Notes under the pieces: model-generated
What the model saw: only the letters and a program-made list of their open reading frames with translations
Database searches by the model: none
What the model was told of the DNA's origin: nothing
Program-made: the position numbers and the translations under genes
DNA from: Haematobia irritans
Lineage: Eukaryota; Arthropoda; Insecta; Diptera; Muscidae
Direction of reading: 5' to 3'
DNA: 64,000 nucleotides
Assembly (NCBI RefSeq): GCF_050003625.1
Contig: NC_134397.1
Span: forward strand, 268,206,070 to 268,270,069
In this document: positions 46,482 through 57,180 of the stretch, piece by piece
Numbering within the stretch: position 1 is the stretch's first letter
Layout: every line of letters starts with the position of its first letter

Positions 46482-46582
46482 GGCACCGTGGAGCAGTGGT
46501 TGCTACGTCTGACTCTCATGCCAAGGGTCGTGGGTTCGATCCCTGCTTCGACCTAAGTTTTTTTTTTTTTTTTTTTTTTTTT
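46482..46582 (+). mobile_element. tRNA-like SINE head with poly-T (SINE-C)
   Basis: GGCACCGTGGAGCAGTGGTT gives an A box, and GGTTCGATCCC (about 46534) a perfect B box. It is followed after a few bases by a run of about 25 T, a strong Pol III terminator. The T-arm can pair, but acceptor GGCACCG against TTCGACC cannot. It is therefore a tRNA-derived retroposon rather than a functional tRNA. The head resembles that of SINE-A (CCGTGG..CAGTGGTT, TGCTTCGACC). Confidence 0.72.
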
Positions 46583-46894
46583 TACATACATTCTACATAT
46601 GTTCGGAAGATTCCGAAAAAAATGTTCAACATTACATTGTACTATATTAAATTTTGAACTGTAAAATGTGTTTTATTAAAGACCAAAAGTCAGAAAAGAA
46701 CAGTGTTTGATATAAACGAAATGGACTCTGTTGTTGTTTCAAAAATAACTTTTTTTATTGAAAAAATAAAAACTTTGTAACAAACGAATTTTTTTGGTGA
46801 TAAAAGTTTAAAATTTTCGAAGCAATTCAAAAAACTCTAACAAAAGAAAAACGTTTTCGGTACACGTTTTCCAAACGTTTTTTTTCTTTGCGTG

Positions 46895-47725
46895 TAGGAA
46901 GTAGTCGTTTTTTTTGGGCAGCCAAGGAACAGCAACATTGTATAGCCTCTTCTCGCACCCATGCGAGAACTGCAACTTCAGCACCCAGGAGGAGGAAGTA
47001 ATCAATGCCGTGTTGCATATGAAATTAAAGAAAAATCTTTGCCATCAACCAGTACACTTCAAAAGCCTTGAAGATGGTAGAGTATAGAAGAAAGTCATTA
47101 TTCACAGCAGGGTAAGTGTGAAGATCGTTACCGGAGATGGCGAAAACAAAAAACAAAAAAAAAAAAAAAACGTATACGAATAAACTACTACCATTCGTCG
47201 TGTTCTTCATGGGATTTGTGTTTTTCCACTGCTTATCAAGAATTCACGCTTTTTCCTTTACATTTTCAACACGAACTGGGTGCGGCTTTGAAGTGCAGCA
47301 AAAGTAGCATCTTAACATCTTCGAAATATGCAAAGTAATTAATGTCTTTCTCACCTTGAAGAAGAATGACACTATACCGCCATCATTTACATTCATTCAT
47401 TTATGCGATCCATTCGCACGGCCCATTTGAAAGATACTCGACGGTATTTTAAATAACGGCCAAAGGATTGAAAAAACATTGTAGCTGTATTGTATTGTCT
47501 CGTGAGATGTGATAACAATTATTGCCTCCAGTGTATGTTTTTAGATCCAATGAGTTATTCGTCTTTAATAATTTATGATACGCAAGCAAAATCGTTTTAA
47601 CTCAGGACAAACGAATGCTAACGATTTGGAAAAAACAAGGATATAGTATTGCGTAAAAGAAATAACCGTGAAATAGACACATTTTCTATTTCTTTGCTCC
47701 ATTTGATGGTCTATAGTATGTAAAT
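46895..47725. other. No gene seen
   Basis: Unique, mixed-composition sequence with a poly-A run at about 47152-47170. No supported frame. Confidence 0.4.
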
Positions 47726-47881
47726 ATTTGCCTTACACTCCAACAAAGTTTACTCCTATCCACAGATTTTGACCTTCTCCTAAGGATTTTGGTATTGACT
47801 CCTAACCATAGATTTGGCTTCTTTAAAGTATATACCTTGCACCTAGTACAGCAAATTTCATTCGATCCATAATTTTATATA
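47726..47881 (-). repeat. Repeat R-A fragment
   Basis: It runs from TTGCCTTACACTCCAACAAA through TAGATTTGGCTTCTTTAAAG to CGATCCATAATT. The same 155 bp recurs at 50714-50868, beyond copy D of the mariner. Confidence 0.6.
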
Positions 47882-47883
47882 TA

Positions 47884-49181
47884 AAGGGTGATACGGTCAA
47901 AATTTGGTCAAGGGAAAACGCGTGTAAATCGGTGAAATCGTTTATTTAAAAAATCAAATTAAATTTCTTTTTCAAGTTCAATTAGTATAAAATTCAGGAA
48001 AAATATTCAGTTAGGCTTTCGCTTTTCCAAATCCGAATTGCCGGGCCTCGCGCTTGACACCTACCATCAGATTTTGTACCGCCACCTTGTCTACCTTCTT
48101 CGCCGCAGAAAGCCAGTTTGCCTTGAACTGCTGCTCGTCCTTAGCAGTTTTTTGGTCTTCTTTAGGTTCCGCTTGACAATAGCCCAGTATTTCTCAATTG
48201 GGCGGAGCTCTGGCGTGTTGGGAGGGTTCTTGTCCTTTGGAACCACCTGCACGTTGTTGGCGGCGTACCACTCCATGGCCTTTTTACCGTAATGGCAAGA
48301 TGCCAAATCCGGTCAAAACAGTACGGAACAACCGTGTTTCTTCAGGAAAGCCAGCAGACGTTTATTCAAACACTCTTTCACGTACATTTCTTGGTTGACA
48401 GTCCCGGAAGCTATGAAAATGCTGCTTTTCAAGCCACAGGTACAGATGGCTTGCCAAACCAGATATTTCTTTGCGAACTTTGACAGTTTTATGTGCTTGA
48501 AAATATCTGCTACCTTTCCCCTTCCTTTTGCCGTATAAAACTCCTGTCCCGGAAGCTGCTTGTAGTCGGCTTTGATGTAGGTTTCGTCGTCCATTACCAC
48601 GCAGTCAAACTTCGTCAGCATCGTCGTGTACAGCCTCCGGGATCGCGCTTTGGCCGTCGTATTTTGCTTATCATCGCGATTTGGAGTCACTACCTTCTTG
48701 TAAGTCTATAGTCCGGCTCGTTTTTTGGCTCGATGCACGGTTGTAGACGATACACCCAGCTTATTTGCGGCATCTTAGAGAGAGAGGTTAGGGTTTCGCT
48801 TGAAACTACAAGCAACTCTCTTTGTCGTCTCAGCGGCTTCCGGTTTTCGATTTCCCCCGATCCAGACTTCCTGGCTGTCGACAAACGTTCCCCAAACACT
48901 TTAATTATATTTGTAAAGGTTGATTTGGCAACTTTTAGCGATTTTGCCAGCTTTGCGTGCGAGTAGCTCTGATTTTCGCGATGCGCGAGCAAAATTTTGA
49001 TACGCTGCTCTTCTTGCTTGGACGGCATTTTGATAACTGAAGAGTGAATTCCAAAATCAAAATAGGAGCAACATTCTACAGACACACACCTTCAAAATGA
49101 GGGGTGTTCAGGCTTTTTAAATGCAAAACTGAAAGAAATACGTCAAGTTTATATTGACCAAATTTTGACCGTATCACCCTT
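47884..49181 (-). mobile_element. DD37E Tc1/mariner-superfamily transposon, full length
   Basis: TIRs: AAGGGTGATACGGTCAAAAT at both ends, extending to about 28 bp, with TA at 47882-47883 and 49182-49183. The length of 1,298 bp is typical of a single-gene element in this superfamily. Confidence 0.93.
48012..49028 (-). pseudogene. DD37E transposase, disrupted
   Basis: The start at 49028 gives MPSKQEEQRIKILLAHR, then a helix-turn-helix region (YSHAKLAKSLKVAKSTFTNI) and an RLSTARKSGSG linker. The catalytic parts are VMDDETYIKADYK (first Asp), PDLASCHYGKKAMEW (second Asp) and PELRPIEKYWAIVK (Glu). Exactly 37 residues separate the second Asp from the Glu, which defines the DD37E group known from mosquitoes and other insects. 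Defects: a frameshift near 48700, the Trp codon before PDLASCH is TGA (about 48312), and a frameshift near 48100 just before the end. Otherwise it is nearly complete (about 340 codons). Confidence 0.9.
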
Positions 49182-49183
49182 TA

Positions 49184-49413
49184 GCCCCCATATAAACCGA
49201 TTCACAGATTTGATTTCGCGTCTAATTACCACGCGAAAATTGCTTCATATCGGTTTATTTATAGAGTCTTTTATATATATGGACGATTTCACGTAAATCG
49301 GATTAAAACTTTGACCTCTGTAGTCATATGTGTGGAAATCGGGGAAAGATATATATGGGTGCTATATCTAAATTTGAACCGATTTCATATCGATGGCATA
49401 CATTCGAGAACAT
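49184..49413 (-). mobile_element. DINE-like family 1 units
   Basis: It contains ATCGGGGAAAGATATATATG and GGTGCTATATCTAAATTTGA followed by ACCGATTTCATATCG, matching family 1 tandem units. It is bounded by the DD37E element on the left and mariner D on the right, so only about one and a half units remain. Confidence 0.6.
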
Positions 49414-49415
49414 TA

Positions 49416-50711
49416 ACAGGTTGTCTGATAAGTCCCCGGTCTAACAAAGAAAAACACATTTTTTTGTCAAAATTCGTTTTTATTATTCAACATAGTTCCC
49501 TTCAATAGCGATACAACGATTATAACGACCTTCCAATTTTTTGATACCATTTTGGTAGTACTCCTTCGGTTTTGCCTCAAAATAGGTCTCAGTTTCGGCG
49601 ATCACCTCTTCATTGCAGCCAAATTTTTTCCCTGCGAGCATCCTTTTAAGGTCTGAGAACAAGAAAAAGTCGCTGGGGGCAGATCTGGAGAATACGGTGG
49701 GTGGGGAAGCAATTCGAAACCCAATTCATGAATTTTTGCCATTGTTCTCAATAACTTGTGGCACGGTGCGTTGTCTTGGTGGAACAACACTTTTTTCTTC
49801 TTCATATGGGGCCGCTTAGCCGCGATTTCGACCTTCAAACGCTCCAATAACGCCATATAATAGTCACTGTTGATGGTTTTTCCCTTCTCAAGATAATCGA
49901 TAAGATTTATTCCATGCGCATCCCAAAAAACAGAGGCCATTACTTTGCCAGCGGACTTTTGAGTCCGTCTTTCCACGCTTCGGAGACGGTTCACCGGTCG
50001 CTGTCCACTCAGCCGACTGTCGATTGGACTCAGGAGTGTAGTGATGGAGCCATGTTTCATCCATTGTCACATATCGACGGAAAAACTCGGGTGTGTCACG
50101 AGTTAATAGCTGCAAACACCGCTCAGAATCATCAACACGTTGTTGTTTTTGGTCAAATGTGAGCTCGCGCGGCACCCATTTTGCACAGAGCTTCCGCATA
50201 TCCAAATACTGATGAATGATATGACCAACACGTTCCTTTGATATCTTTAAGGCCTCTGCTATCTCGATCAACTTCATTTTCATTCAAAATCATTTTGTGG
50301 ATTTTTTTGATGTTTTCGTCGGTAACCACCTCTTTCGGGCGTCCACTGCGTTCACCGTCCTCCGTGCTCATTTCACCACGCTTGAATTTTGCATACCAAT
50401 CAATTATTGTTGATTTCCCTGGGGCAGAGTCCGGAAACTCATTATCAAGCCAAGTTTTTGCTTCCACCGTATTTTTTCCCTTCAGAAAACAGTATTTTAT
50501 AAAAACACTAAATTCCGTTTCTTTTTCATTTTTTTTCACAATAACAAAAGTTGCTTCACAAAAGACGCTCTATCTCACAAACTAATTGACTTACAGACGT
50601 CAAATTTTGACACGAATCATTTGAAGGTTGGTACTACATAAAAATAATAAATGCATTTAATACTAGCGACGCCATCTATGTGTCAGACCGGGGACTTATC
50701 AGCCAATCGGT
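49416..50711 (-). mobile_element. Himar1-like mariner, copy D, full length
   Basis: The left end reads ACAGGTTGTCTGATAAGTCC and the right end, read inward, ACCGATTGGCTGATAAGTCC. TA lies at 49414-49415 and 50712-50713. 1,296 bp. Confidence 0.95.
49483..50529 (-). pseudogene. Mariner transposase, Himar1-like, copy D
   Basis: From ATG (50529) to the natural stop (49483) is 1,047 bp, the length of a 348-codon gene plus stop, but this is chance, because insertions and deletions cancel out. Frame changes occur just after the start (extra A), near 50290 in the LNDRKMK codons, at about 49970 (extra bases before QKSAGKVM) and near 49690 and 49620. Retained motifs are TMDETWLHHY, HQDNAPCHKL and HPPYSPDL. 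All three catalytic Asp codons remain, in different frames. Confidence 0.93.
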
Positions 50712-50713
50712 TA

Positions 50714-50868
50714 TTTGCCTTACACTCCAACAAAGTTTACTCCGATCTAGAGATTTTGACCTTCTCCTAAAGGTTTAGATTCCTTATTGATTCCGAACCA
50801 GAGATTTGGCTTCTTTAAAGTATATACCTGGCACCTAGTACAGCAAATTTCACTCGATCCATAATTAT
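50714..50868 (-). repeat. Repeat R-A fragment, second copy of the 155-bp segment
   Basis: Nearly the same as 47726-47881, including TTTGCCTTACACTCCAACAA at the start and CGATCCATAATTATAT at the end, so both copies share breakpoints. Confidence 0.6.
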
Positions 50869-51321
50869 ATCGGGCGAAGGATATATATGTGAGCTATATT
50901 ATATTTCATGTTAGCCTGATACCGAAACAGGCAATTGACGTCCAAATGCATTATATTTAATTATACAATTATTTTTCGAGCTTTTATGTGAGCTATATCT
51001 AAATCTAAACCGATTTAAACCAAAATTGGAATGCATATCCAGAACGTTAATTCTACTCCCTGTACAAAATGTAAAGCAAATCAGGGCAAAACTCTGGCTT
51101 CTGGGGCCATAAAATTGCATATCGGGCGAATGATGTATATGGGAGCTATATCTAAATCTGAACCGATTTCAACCAAACACGGCACACTTTACGATACTAT
51201 CAATTGTACTCCTTGTGCAAAATTTAAAGCAAATCAGGCTGAAATTACGGTTTCTGGGCCATATTAGTAGATATCGGGCGAAAGATATAATACCCTGTTC
51301 CACTGTGTGGGCGCAGGGTAT
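50869..51321 (-). mobile_element. DINE-like family 1 element, shortened
   Basis: About two tandem units (ATCGGGCGAATGATGTATAT, GGAGCTATATCTAAATCTGA) and the hairpin end TACCCTGTTCCACTGTGTGG..CAGGGTA at 51293-51321. The block GTCCGTCTG is missing, indicating an internal deletion. Confidence 0.7.
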
Positions 51322-51600
51322 AATTGATCGATATAACTACACCGAAAGAATTCTCTTCGTTAATTTTACGAAAAATTCTTCATTAACTATTCTTAGTGAA
51401 TTCTTCATTAAAACAACTAAATTTTCATTCATTTTCGTAAATTTTACGAAGATCATTTCACGAAACGTCTATGAAATATTCTACAATATTTTTTTTTAAT
51501 TTGTTAAATCGGTAAAACTATTAATTAAATAGTTTTTAAAACTCAATTAAAATTTAATTGGAATTATTTTAATAATATTTTGTTTTGTTTGTTTAATTGA
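51322..51600. repeat. AATTAATT-type and AT-rich repeat
   Basis: It includes TACACCGAAAGAATTCTCTT with repeated GAATTCTTCATTAA and TTTTACGAA words, then AAAACTCAATTAAAATTTAA. Probably a MITE end plus an AATTAATTGA-type remnant. Confidence 0.45.
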
Positions 51601-52012
51601 TTCCATTACAGCCGCATTAAGACAGCTCATGCAGTGGTCATTATATTTCACGACAAAAGTTTTAGCAAATTCGCCTATAAAGCAGCGACCCATTATATCA
51701 GATATCAGAAGTGACGTCTTGAGAACACTAGCATATCTAGTGTGCGGTTTAAGTTTAAATGGAGCCATATGTCCTTGGTGTTCTTGCAACCCTTGCAATG
51801 CTCCCATTGGACATTCGCCTTCATAACAGTCTTCTCACGTAATATGAGCTTGCAGGTAGCCAGAGCTATACGAACAGATTCTAGTTCCCCTGGAATATGT
51901 AAGGTAGTTCCTAGCCTTGCTAACTCATCCGCTTCACTGTTCCTTGGTATGTTCCTGTGGCCTGGCACCCATATTAGGTGAATAGTGTACAGTTCAGCCA
52001 TCTCGTTGACAG
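51601..52012 (-). pseudogene. RNase H fragment of a non-LTR retrotransposon
   Basis: The frame from 52022 encodes IHLIWVPGHRNIPRNSEAD followed by ELARLGT, the C-terminal part of a retrotransposon RNase H domain with its His and Asp residues. Then come CKLILREKTVMKANVQWEHC and DIWLHLNLNRTLDMLVFSR. A frame change near 51710 continues into SLLISDIMGRCFIGEFAKTF and the Cys pair of HCMSC. RNase H occurs in I/LOA/R1-related elements, so this may be a distant piece of the same family as 4896-6710. It is cut on the 5' side by the ACCCAGC-type element. Confidence 0.8.
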
Positions 52013-52677
52013 ATTTCGCCAAAAAAGTGGTGAAAATGTTCTTTTTGGATCTGGAATTAGTGTAAAAAATTTAATGGCGCAGAAGCGATGAATTTAACAT
52101 GTGCTTATCATGGGACGGATGTCCACCATTTCAACAGCAGTTGCACTGAATTTGCATCACTTGTTACTCTGTGATTCAAATTCAATGTTTTGGATGTGAA
52201 TTAAAAAATTTTGTCATATTTTGACATATAAATGATTTTTATAATTTTTTATGATTTTTAATGCATTTTAACGCTTGTCCGAAATGTTTGAATTAAAATA
52301 TTTTAAAAAATTCGCAATATTTTTTGAATGGATTTAGAATTTTTTCGACAAAATTTCAATAATTTGTACCATTTTATTAAAACTTACTCTGTTTCTAACT
52401 ATTTGAAACAAAAAAAATTACCCATTGAAAATATGAAAAAGCGAGTTATAATTAATTGAATTAATTAATTATAACTCATAGTTAAAATAAAGAACATCTT
52501 TGGGAGTACATCTTTTGGAAGTGATTTTAAAGTTGTGCCTTTGGAAGAACTTCCAAATTTTATTTATTTATTTTATATATTTACAATCATAATGAATTAT
52601 GAAAATAAACAGGTTATATAGGTGCTAACAACATAGGTTTTCGACCTGAAGCTTCCAAATGTTTTTGCTGGGTATTC
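52013..52677. mobile_element. Small TIR element (ACCCAGC ends), copy 3, left end lost
   Basis: It begins at TCGCCAAAAAAGTGGTGAAA, lacking the outer ACCCAGC bases, and ends TTTTTGCTGGGTA. It is interrupted by a short retroposon at 52561-52650. Confidence 0.75.
52561..52650 (-). mobile_element. 5'-truncated retroposon tail, third copy
   Basis: The same 90-bp unit as at 3892. The direct repeat CTTCCAAAT before it (about 52550) and after it (52651-52659) is its target duplication, showing an insertion independent of the other two copies. Confidence 0.75.
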
Positions 52678-52765
52678 CATAAATTAGATCTGCATCCCAA
52701 ATTTAATTTTATTGACCATGATTCAATTTTTCACGATTCAATCACGAATTTAATTAATCCAATTA
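52678..52765. repeat. AATTAATT-type repeat fragment
   Basis: TTCACGATTCAATCACGAAT and AATTAATCCAATTAATT form the left target for the following DINE-like element. Confidence 0.55.
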
Positions 52766-54087
52766 ATTATACCCTGCGCCACACTGTGGAACAGGGTATT
52801 ATAAGTTAGTGCATATGTTTGTAACACCCAGAAGGAGACGAGATAGACACATGGTGTCTTTGGCAATAATGCTCAGGGTGAGTCGATATAACCATGTCCG
52901 TCCGTCCGTCTGTCTGTGAACACTATTTTGTGATCAAAGTCTAGGTCGCAATTTAAGTCCAATCGCCTTCAAATTTGGCACATGTTCCTAATTTGGGTCA
53001 GAATAGAACCCTATTGATTTTGGAAGAAATCGGTTCAGATTGAGATAAATCTCCCATATATATCTTCCGCCCGATATGCACTAATATGGACCCAGCAGCC
53101 AGAGTTTTATACCGATTTGCTTGAAATTTTGTACAAACATGACACTTAGTCGTATAGTCAAGTGTGCAAAATTTGATTGAAATCGGTTCAGATTTAGATA
53201 TAGCTCCCATATATATCTTTCGTCCGATATGGACTTATATGGCCCCAGAAGCCAGATTTTTGGCCGAATTTGGTTGAAATTTTACACTAGGAGTACAATT
53301 AGTAGTATAGTCAAGTGTGCAAAATTTGATTGAAATCGGTTCAGATTTAGATATAGCTCCCATATATATCTTTCGCTCGATATGGACTAATATGGTCCTA
53401 AAAGCCAGAGTTTTGGCCCAATTTGGTTGAAATTTTGCACAGGGAGTAGATTTAGCATTGTAGCTATGCGTGCTAAATTTGGTTGAAATCGATTCAGATT
53501 TATATATAGCTCTCATATATATCTTTCGCCCGATATGCACTTATATGGACCCAGAAGCCAGAGTTTTATCCCGATTAGCTTGAAATTTTGCACAAGGAGT
53601 ACAATTGATAATATAGTCATGTGTGCCAAATTTGATTGAAATCGGTTCAGATTTAGATATAGCTTCCATATATATTTTTCGCCCGATATGGACTTATATG
53701 GCTCAGAAGCCAGACTTTTGGCCCAAATTTGGTTGAAATTTTGCACTAGGAGTACAATTAGTAATATAGTCATGTGTGCCAAATTTGATTGAAATCGGTT
53801 CAGATTTAGATATAGCTTCCATATATATGTTTTTCTGATTTCGACAAAAATGGTCAAAATACCAACATTTTCCTTGTTAAATCACCAGTCGAAAAGTTGT
53901 AAAAATGACTGTAATTTTCCTAAACTTCTAATACATATATATCGAGCGATAAATCATAAATAAACTTTTGCGAAGTTTCCTTAAAATTGCTTCAGATTTA
54001 AATGTTTCCCGTATTTTTTTACTAAAATTGTGTACCACCCTAGTGCATTAGCCAACTTCCGACTTTAGATTTTCCTTACTTGTTTTT
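52766..54087 (+). mobile_element. DINE-1/Helentron-like element, family 1, complete
   Basis: It starts with TATACCCTGCGCCACACTGT. The block CATGTCCGTCCGTCCGTCTG is at 52893. About six tandem units contain TTCAGATTTAGATATAGCTC. The far end reads CCGACTTTAGATTTTCCTTA then CTTGTTT. Antisense frames of 70, 101 and 114 codons cross the array. Very close to 34088-35445. Confidence 0.78.
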
Positions 54088-54704
54088 TAATTGAAACTAG
54101 ACACGAAAATTACATTTATTACAGAATTAAAAGAAAAATATATTTGATTAAAAAATTAATTGATTCATTCGGCACTCTTAATTAATTTGATTGGTATAAA
54201 TACTTTTTTTAATAATTGACTTTAAATGACATTTTTAATTGATACTTTGGATCATTCCCCATCATCTTATAATACAATTATTCCGCTTTTACAGTTTTAT
54301 ATTCGATTTTAGCGGCTAAACTCGAACTTAATACCCACCTTCATGTTAAATAATTTTTTGTAAGTTTACATGAGCTTATTATGAATTTTGTTGTAGTTGA
54401 ATATTTTTTAGATTTGAGTAAAAAATTTAATGAACCAGAGAAGAGTATGAAACTAATTATTTCAGAACGAATTTTTTAATAACATTTTTAATTGATGGAT
54501 ATTTTGTTATAATTAAAATAATAATTGGGATAATTAATATTTTTATTGGAAAATTAAAAATTGTCAATCATTTGTTTAATTGTATTTATTTTTTTATTTG
54601 ATTAAAAAGTTAATTGTATCAATTAATTTTTTAACTGATTACATTTTCAACTTTAATCAACTTTTTAGTTGGACATATTTTAGTTATATTTTTTCTGTGA
54701 TCCT
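54088..54704. repeat. AATTAATTGA-type repeats
   Basis: Scattered ATTAATTGATTCATT, TTAATTGATGG and TTAATTGTATC words in AT-rich sequence, ending in TTTTTCTGTGA, a likely TIR end. Several decayed copies probably overlap. Confidence 0.55.
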
Positions 54705-54800
54705 AGATTTATAGCTAGATGGGTCTCAAAATATGTCTTTATTTTAAAGAAGTCGCATATTTGGCTCGGAATCAATACCAAAATCCTTATGGAAAGGTGT
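54705..54800 (+). repeat. Repeat R-A fragment
   Basis: It contains GATTTATAGCTAGATGGGTC, AAGAAGTCGCATATTTGGCT and CGGAATCAATACCAAAATCC. Confidence 0.65.
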
Positions 54801-56424
54801 GAGTTTAGGTATTTAAGAAAAAAATAAAATTGACCTATAATTATTGATATGTACAAGTTTGAAGACACCACAGAATTCATTCATTCTGCACGAATTCTTT
54901 CTGGACCCTTGAAATACAAGTGCAATTGGGATTCCTTTAATGTGGTAACACATGTGTTTACTTTTATGCAGTAATAAATATCAACAAAATGTACTTTATT
55001 CGATATCTTATTTTTCGAATTTACGAGCTGTTTGAAATGACTTTTTAAAAGAAACATGATTATGATTTCCGATGATGATTAAACTCTAAAGAAATAATAC
55101 AGAGCTAAAAAACAACTTGTTTTTGTTAAAGAAATCTTGTTCACCCCCACATCCAGAATATGCAATGCATTGTGGTTTCTTCTTCGGGCTACATATTTCA
55201 TTTTTCTGTTTTTTATAAAACAAAAAATTATGATGAATGAAAAGCGACACGTTTTTATGGAATTTTAAGAAGAAACGGATGTCGCTTAGATACGTAAATT
55301 TATACATCAGCAAGCATACATAAGATTTTGAGTACCATTATGTTGGGCTGCTCAACATTTAGATCTCAAAACTCAACATACTAAGCCCAATTGAAAAATA
55401 AAATCTACTCGAACTCTTTTTTTTTTTCTTTAATGCAGCAAGCCAATGGGGTCCGTTGGGGGAAATAATACAAAATGATTTCAAAGGCGGGGGAGGGGAA
55501 TTAATGGTGCTGGTGCCAGAGAATTTTTGGCGGTGACAACAATGTCTAAATCGGCACAACTCCACTAACAAAAATGTGAAGGAGTTGATTTTTGATATTT
55601 TATGATTTTGTTTTTTTTTTTCTGCTTTGTGATTCTAGATGAAATTCTCTTGTTATGCTACTGTGTTCTGTGCTCCCCTTGGACTGATGCCTTGTCATTT
55701 TTTGCCTGTTCCTATTTTAGGCAAGTTTGAGATTGACGCACACAATTGAACTAAATAAAAAATACACTTGATTGCAGTAATCTCTAAAGAAATTTCTGAC
55801 GCAGAAAAGCTTCGGTGTTATCGCTATTTTAGCTATTCAACTCTAATGGCCATGACCTAGGTTATGTGGTTTCCCATAAGAGTAGCCACATATATGAATA
55901 TAATAGAATTATAAAATCTTGCAGAGAGAAAAAAATTTTAGAAATTAGTATTTTTTTAACTAAACTGCATTATAAACCCTTGATACCAGAACTTTGATTT
56001 CGAAATTGAGTAGATTGAAGAAACAAATAAGAGTTCGAAATTTGAAAATATCTTTAGCGCAATACAAAGCTCGTTTGAGGTAAAATTTTCCAATACAAAT
56101 TTAGTAAATCTCTATGCTTCATTTGTGTATAATTTTTCCCTTTATTTAGTTTATTCCTTCCTTCGAATAATTACTTTTGTTATACATATAACATAAATTT
56201 GCACAAAAATATTTAGAACGTAATTTTTTGTGTAGTATGTTATGAAATACAGTACACTTTCCTATAATGATGGATGGGACCAGAAAATTACTTCATTATA
56301 TAGAAAATTCATCATACAGAAATTATATCAAAATACAGAAAATGGGAAGGAAAAAACAGCGCTTTTGAAATTTATTCATTATAGGGAGAGCTTCATTGTA
56401 TACGTCACATTACGTACACACAAA
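54801..56424. other. No gene seen
   Basis: Unique AT-rich sequence. The frame at 56242-56679 (145 codons) runs into the repeat at 56425 and has no recognisable domain, so it is not accepted as a gene. Confidence 0.45.
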
Positions 56425-56515
56425 AAAAAAAAAACTTTACTTGGGTCCAAAGATTTTGACCTTCCCTTAAGGGGTTTGGTATTGATTCCGAGCCAAATAT
56501 GCGGCTCCTTTATCT
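56425..56515 (-). repeat. Repeat R-A fragment
   Basis: TTACTTGGGTCCAAAGATTT and GGTATTGATTCCGAGCCAAA are the complement of the 6735-8320 and 9730-9910 copies. Confidence 0.65.
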
Positions 56516-57180
56516 CATTCATCGAGTTTGTATTTTCTTTTTGCGATATATTAATAAAGGTATTTGTGTACAAACAAATTCCAATTTCAAAATCCAAATT
56601 ATGCCAGGTACTTCAAAGTAAAAACAGTTTTCTTAATGCTAACAAAACTTTAAACCAAGGATGCAAATCCTTAAAATAAGTCTTAGCCTATATTTGAAGC
56701 GATTTTATCTTAAATTAAAAAATTCAATATGTCAGTTGAGTTAAAGACAATTTCTTTAAATTAAAAATGTTTTTCTTTATTTTAAGGAAAATTTGCCTTA
56801 CTTCTACAACTTCAGCAGAGGGACGCAAAATTTCACCATTTGTGTCCTATATTTAATGAAAACAATTTTTAAAGCAAGGATATAAACTATCTTTTAATTA
56901 AAATGTCATTGTTTTAAATATTTTTGTCCTTAGCATTGCGTAAATTTTGAGTCCTAAAATTTAAGTGACATAATCTTCCATATTAGGTCAATATTTTTTT
57001 CAGTGTACATGATATTAATAATAGAATAATAAGAAAAACAAAACTTACTTGTTTAAAAAAATTATTGAATTCTTCGACATTTGCAATTTATTTTTTAATT
57101 GGGTTCAAAATCCATTAAATCAAAAAAATTAATTGATTTTGAACTCAATTATTTTTTTTTTTAATGAGACAATAATTTGT
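56516..57180. repeat. AT-rich sequence ending in AATTAATT repeat
   Basis: No gene. From about 57060 the AATTAATTGATTTTGAACTC and CAATTATTTTTTTTT words mark another repeat copy directly beside the next DINE-like element. Confidence 0.45.

Larger units (their letters stand above)
45979..46894. mobile_element. TIR element carrying two SINEs
   Basis: Starts CACGCAAAAAAATAATTCTT and ends in the complement of CACGCAAAGAAAAAAAACGT, with TA at 45977-45978 and 46895-46896. The termini resemble the CACCCAGAGAA family. Two tRNA-related sequences lie inside it. Confidence 0.75.

Noticed and set aside
46482..46553. Functional tRNA gene
   Set aside because: Good A and B boxes, but the acceptor stem does not pair. 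The nearby relative SINE-A shares the head, so it is a SINE.
56242..56679. 145-codon plus-strand frame as a gene
   Set aside because: It crosses the R-A repeat, has AT-driven composition and shows no domain.
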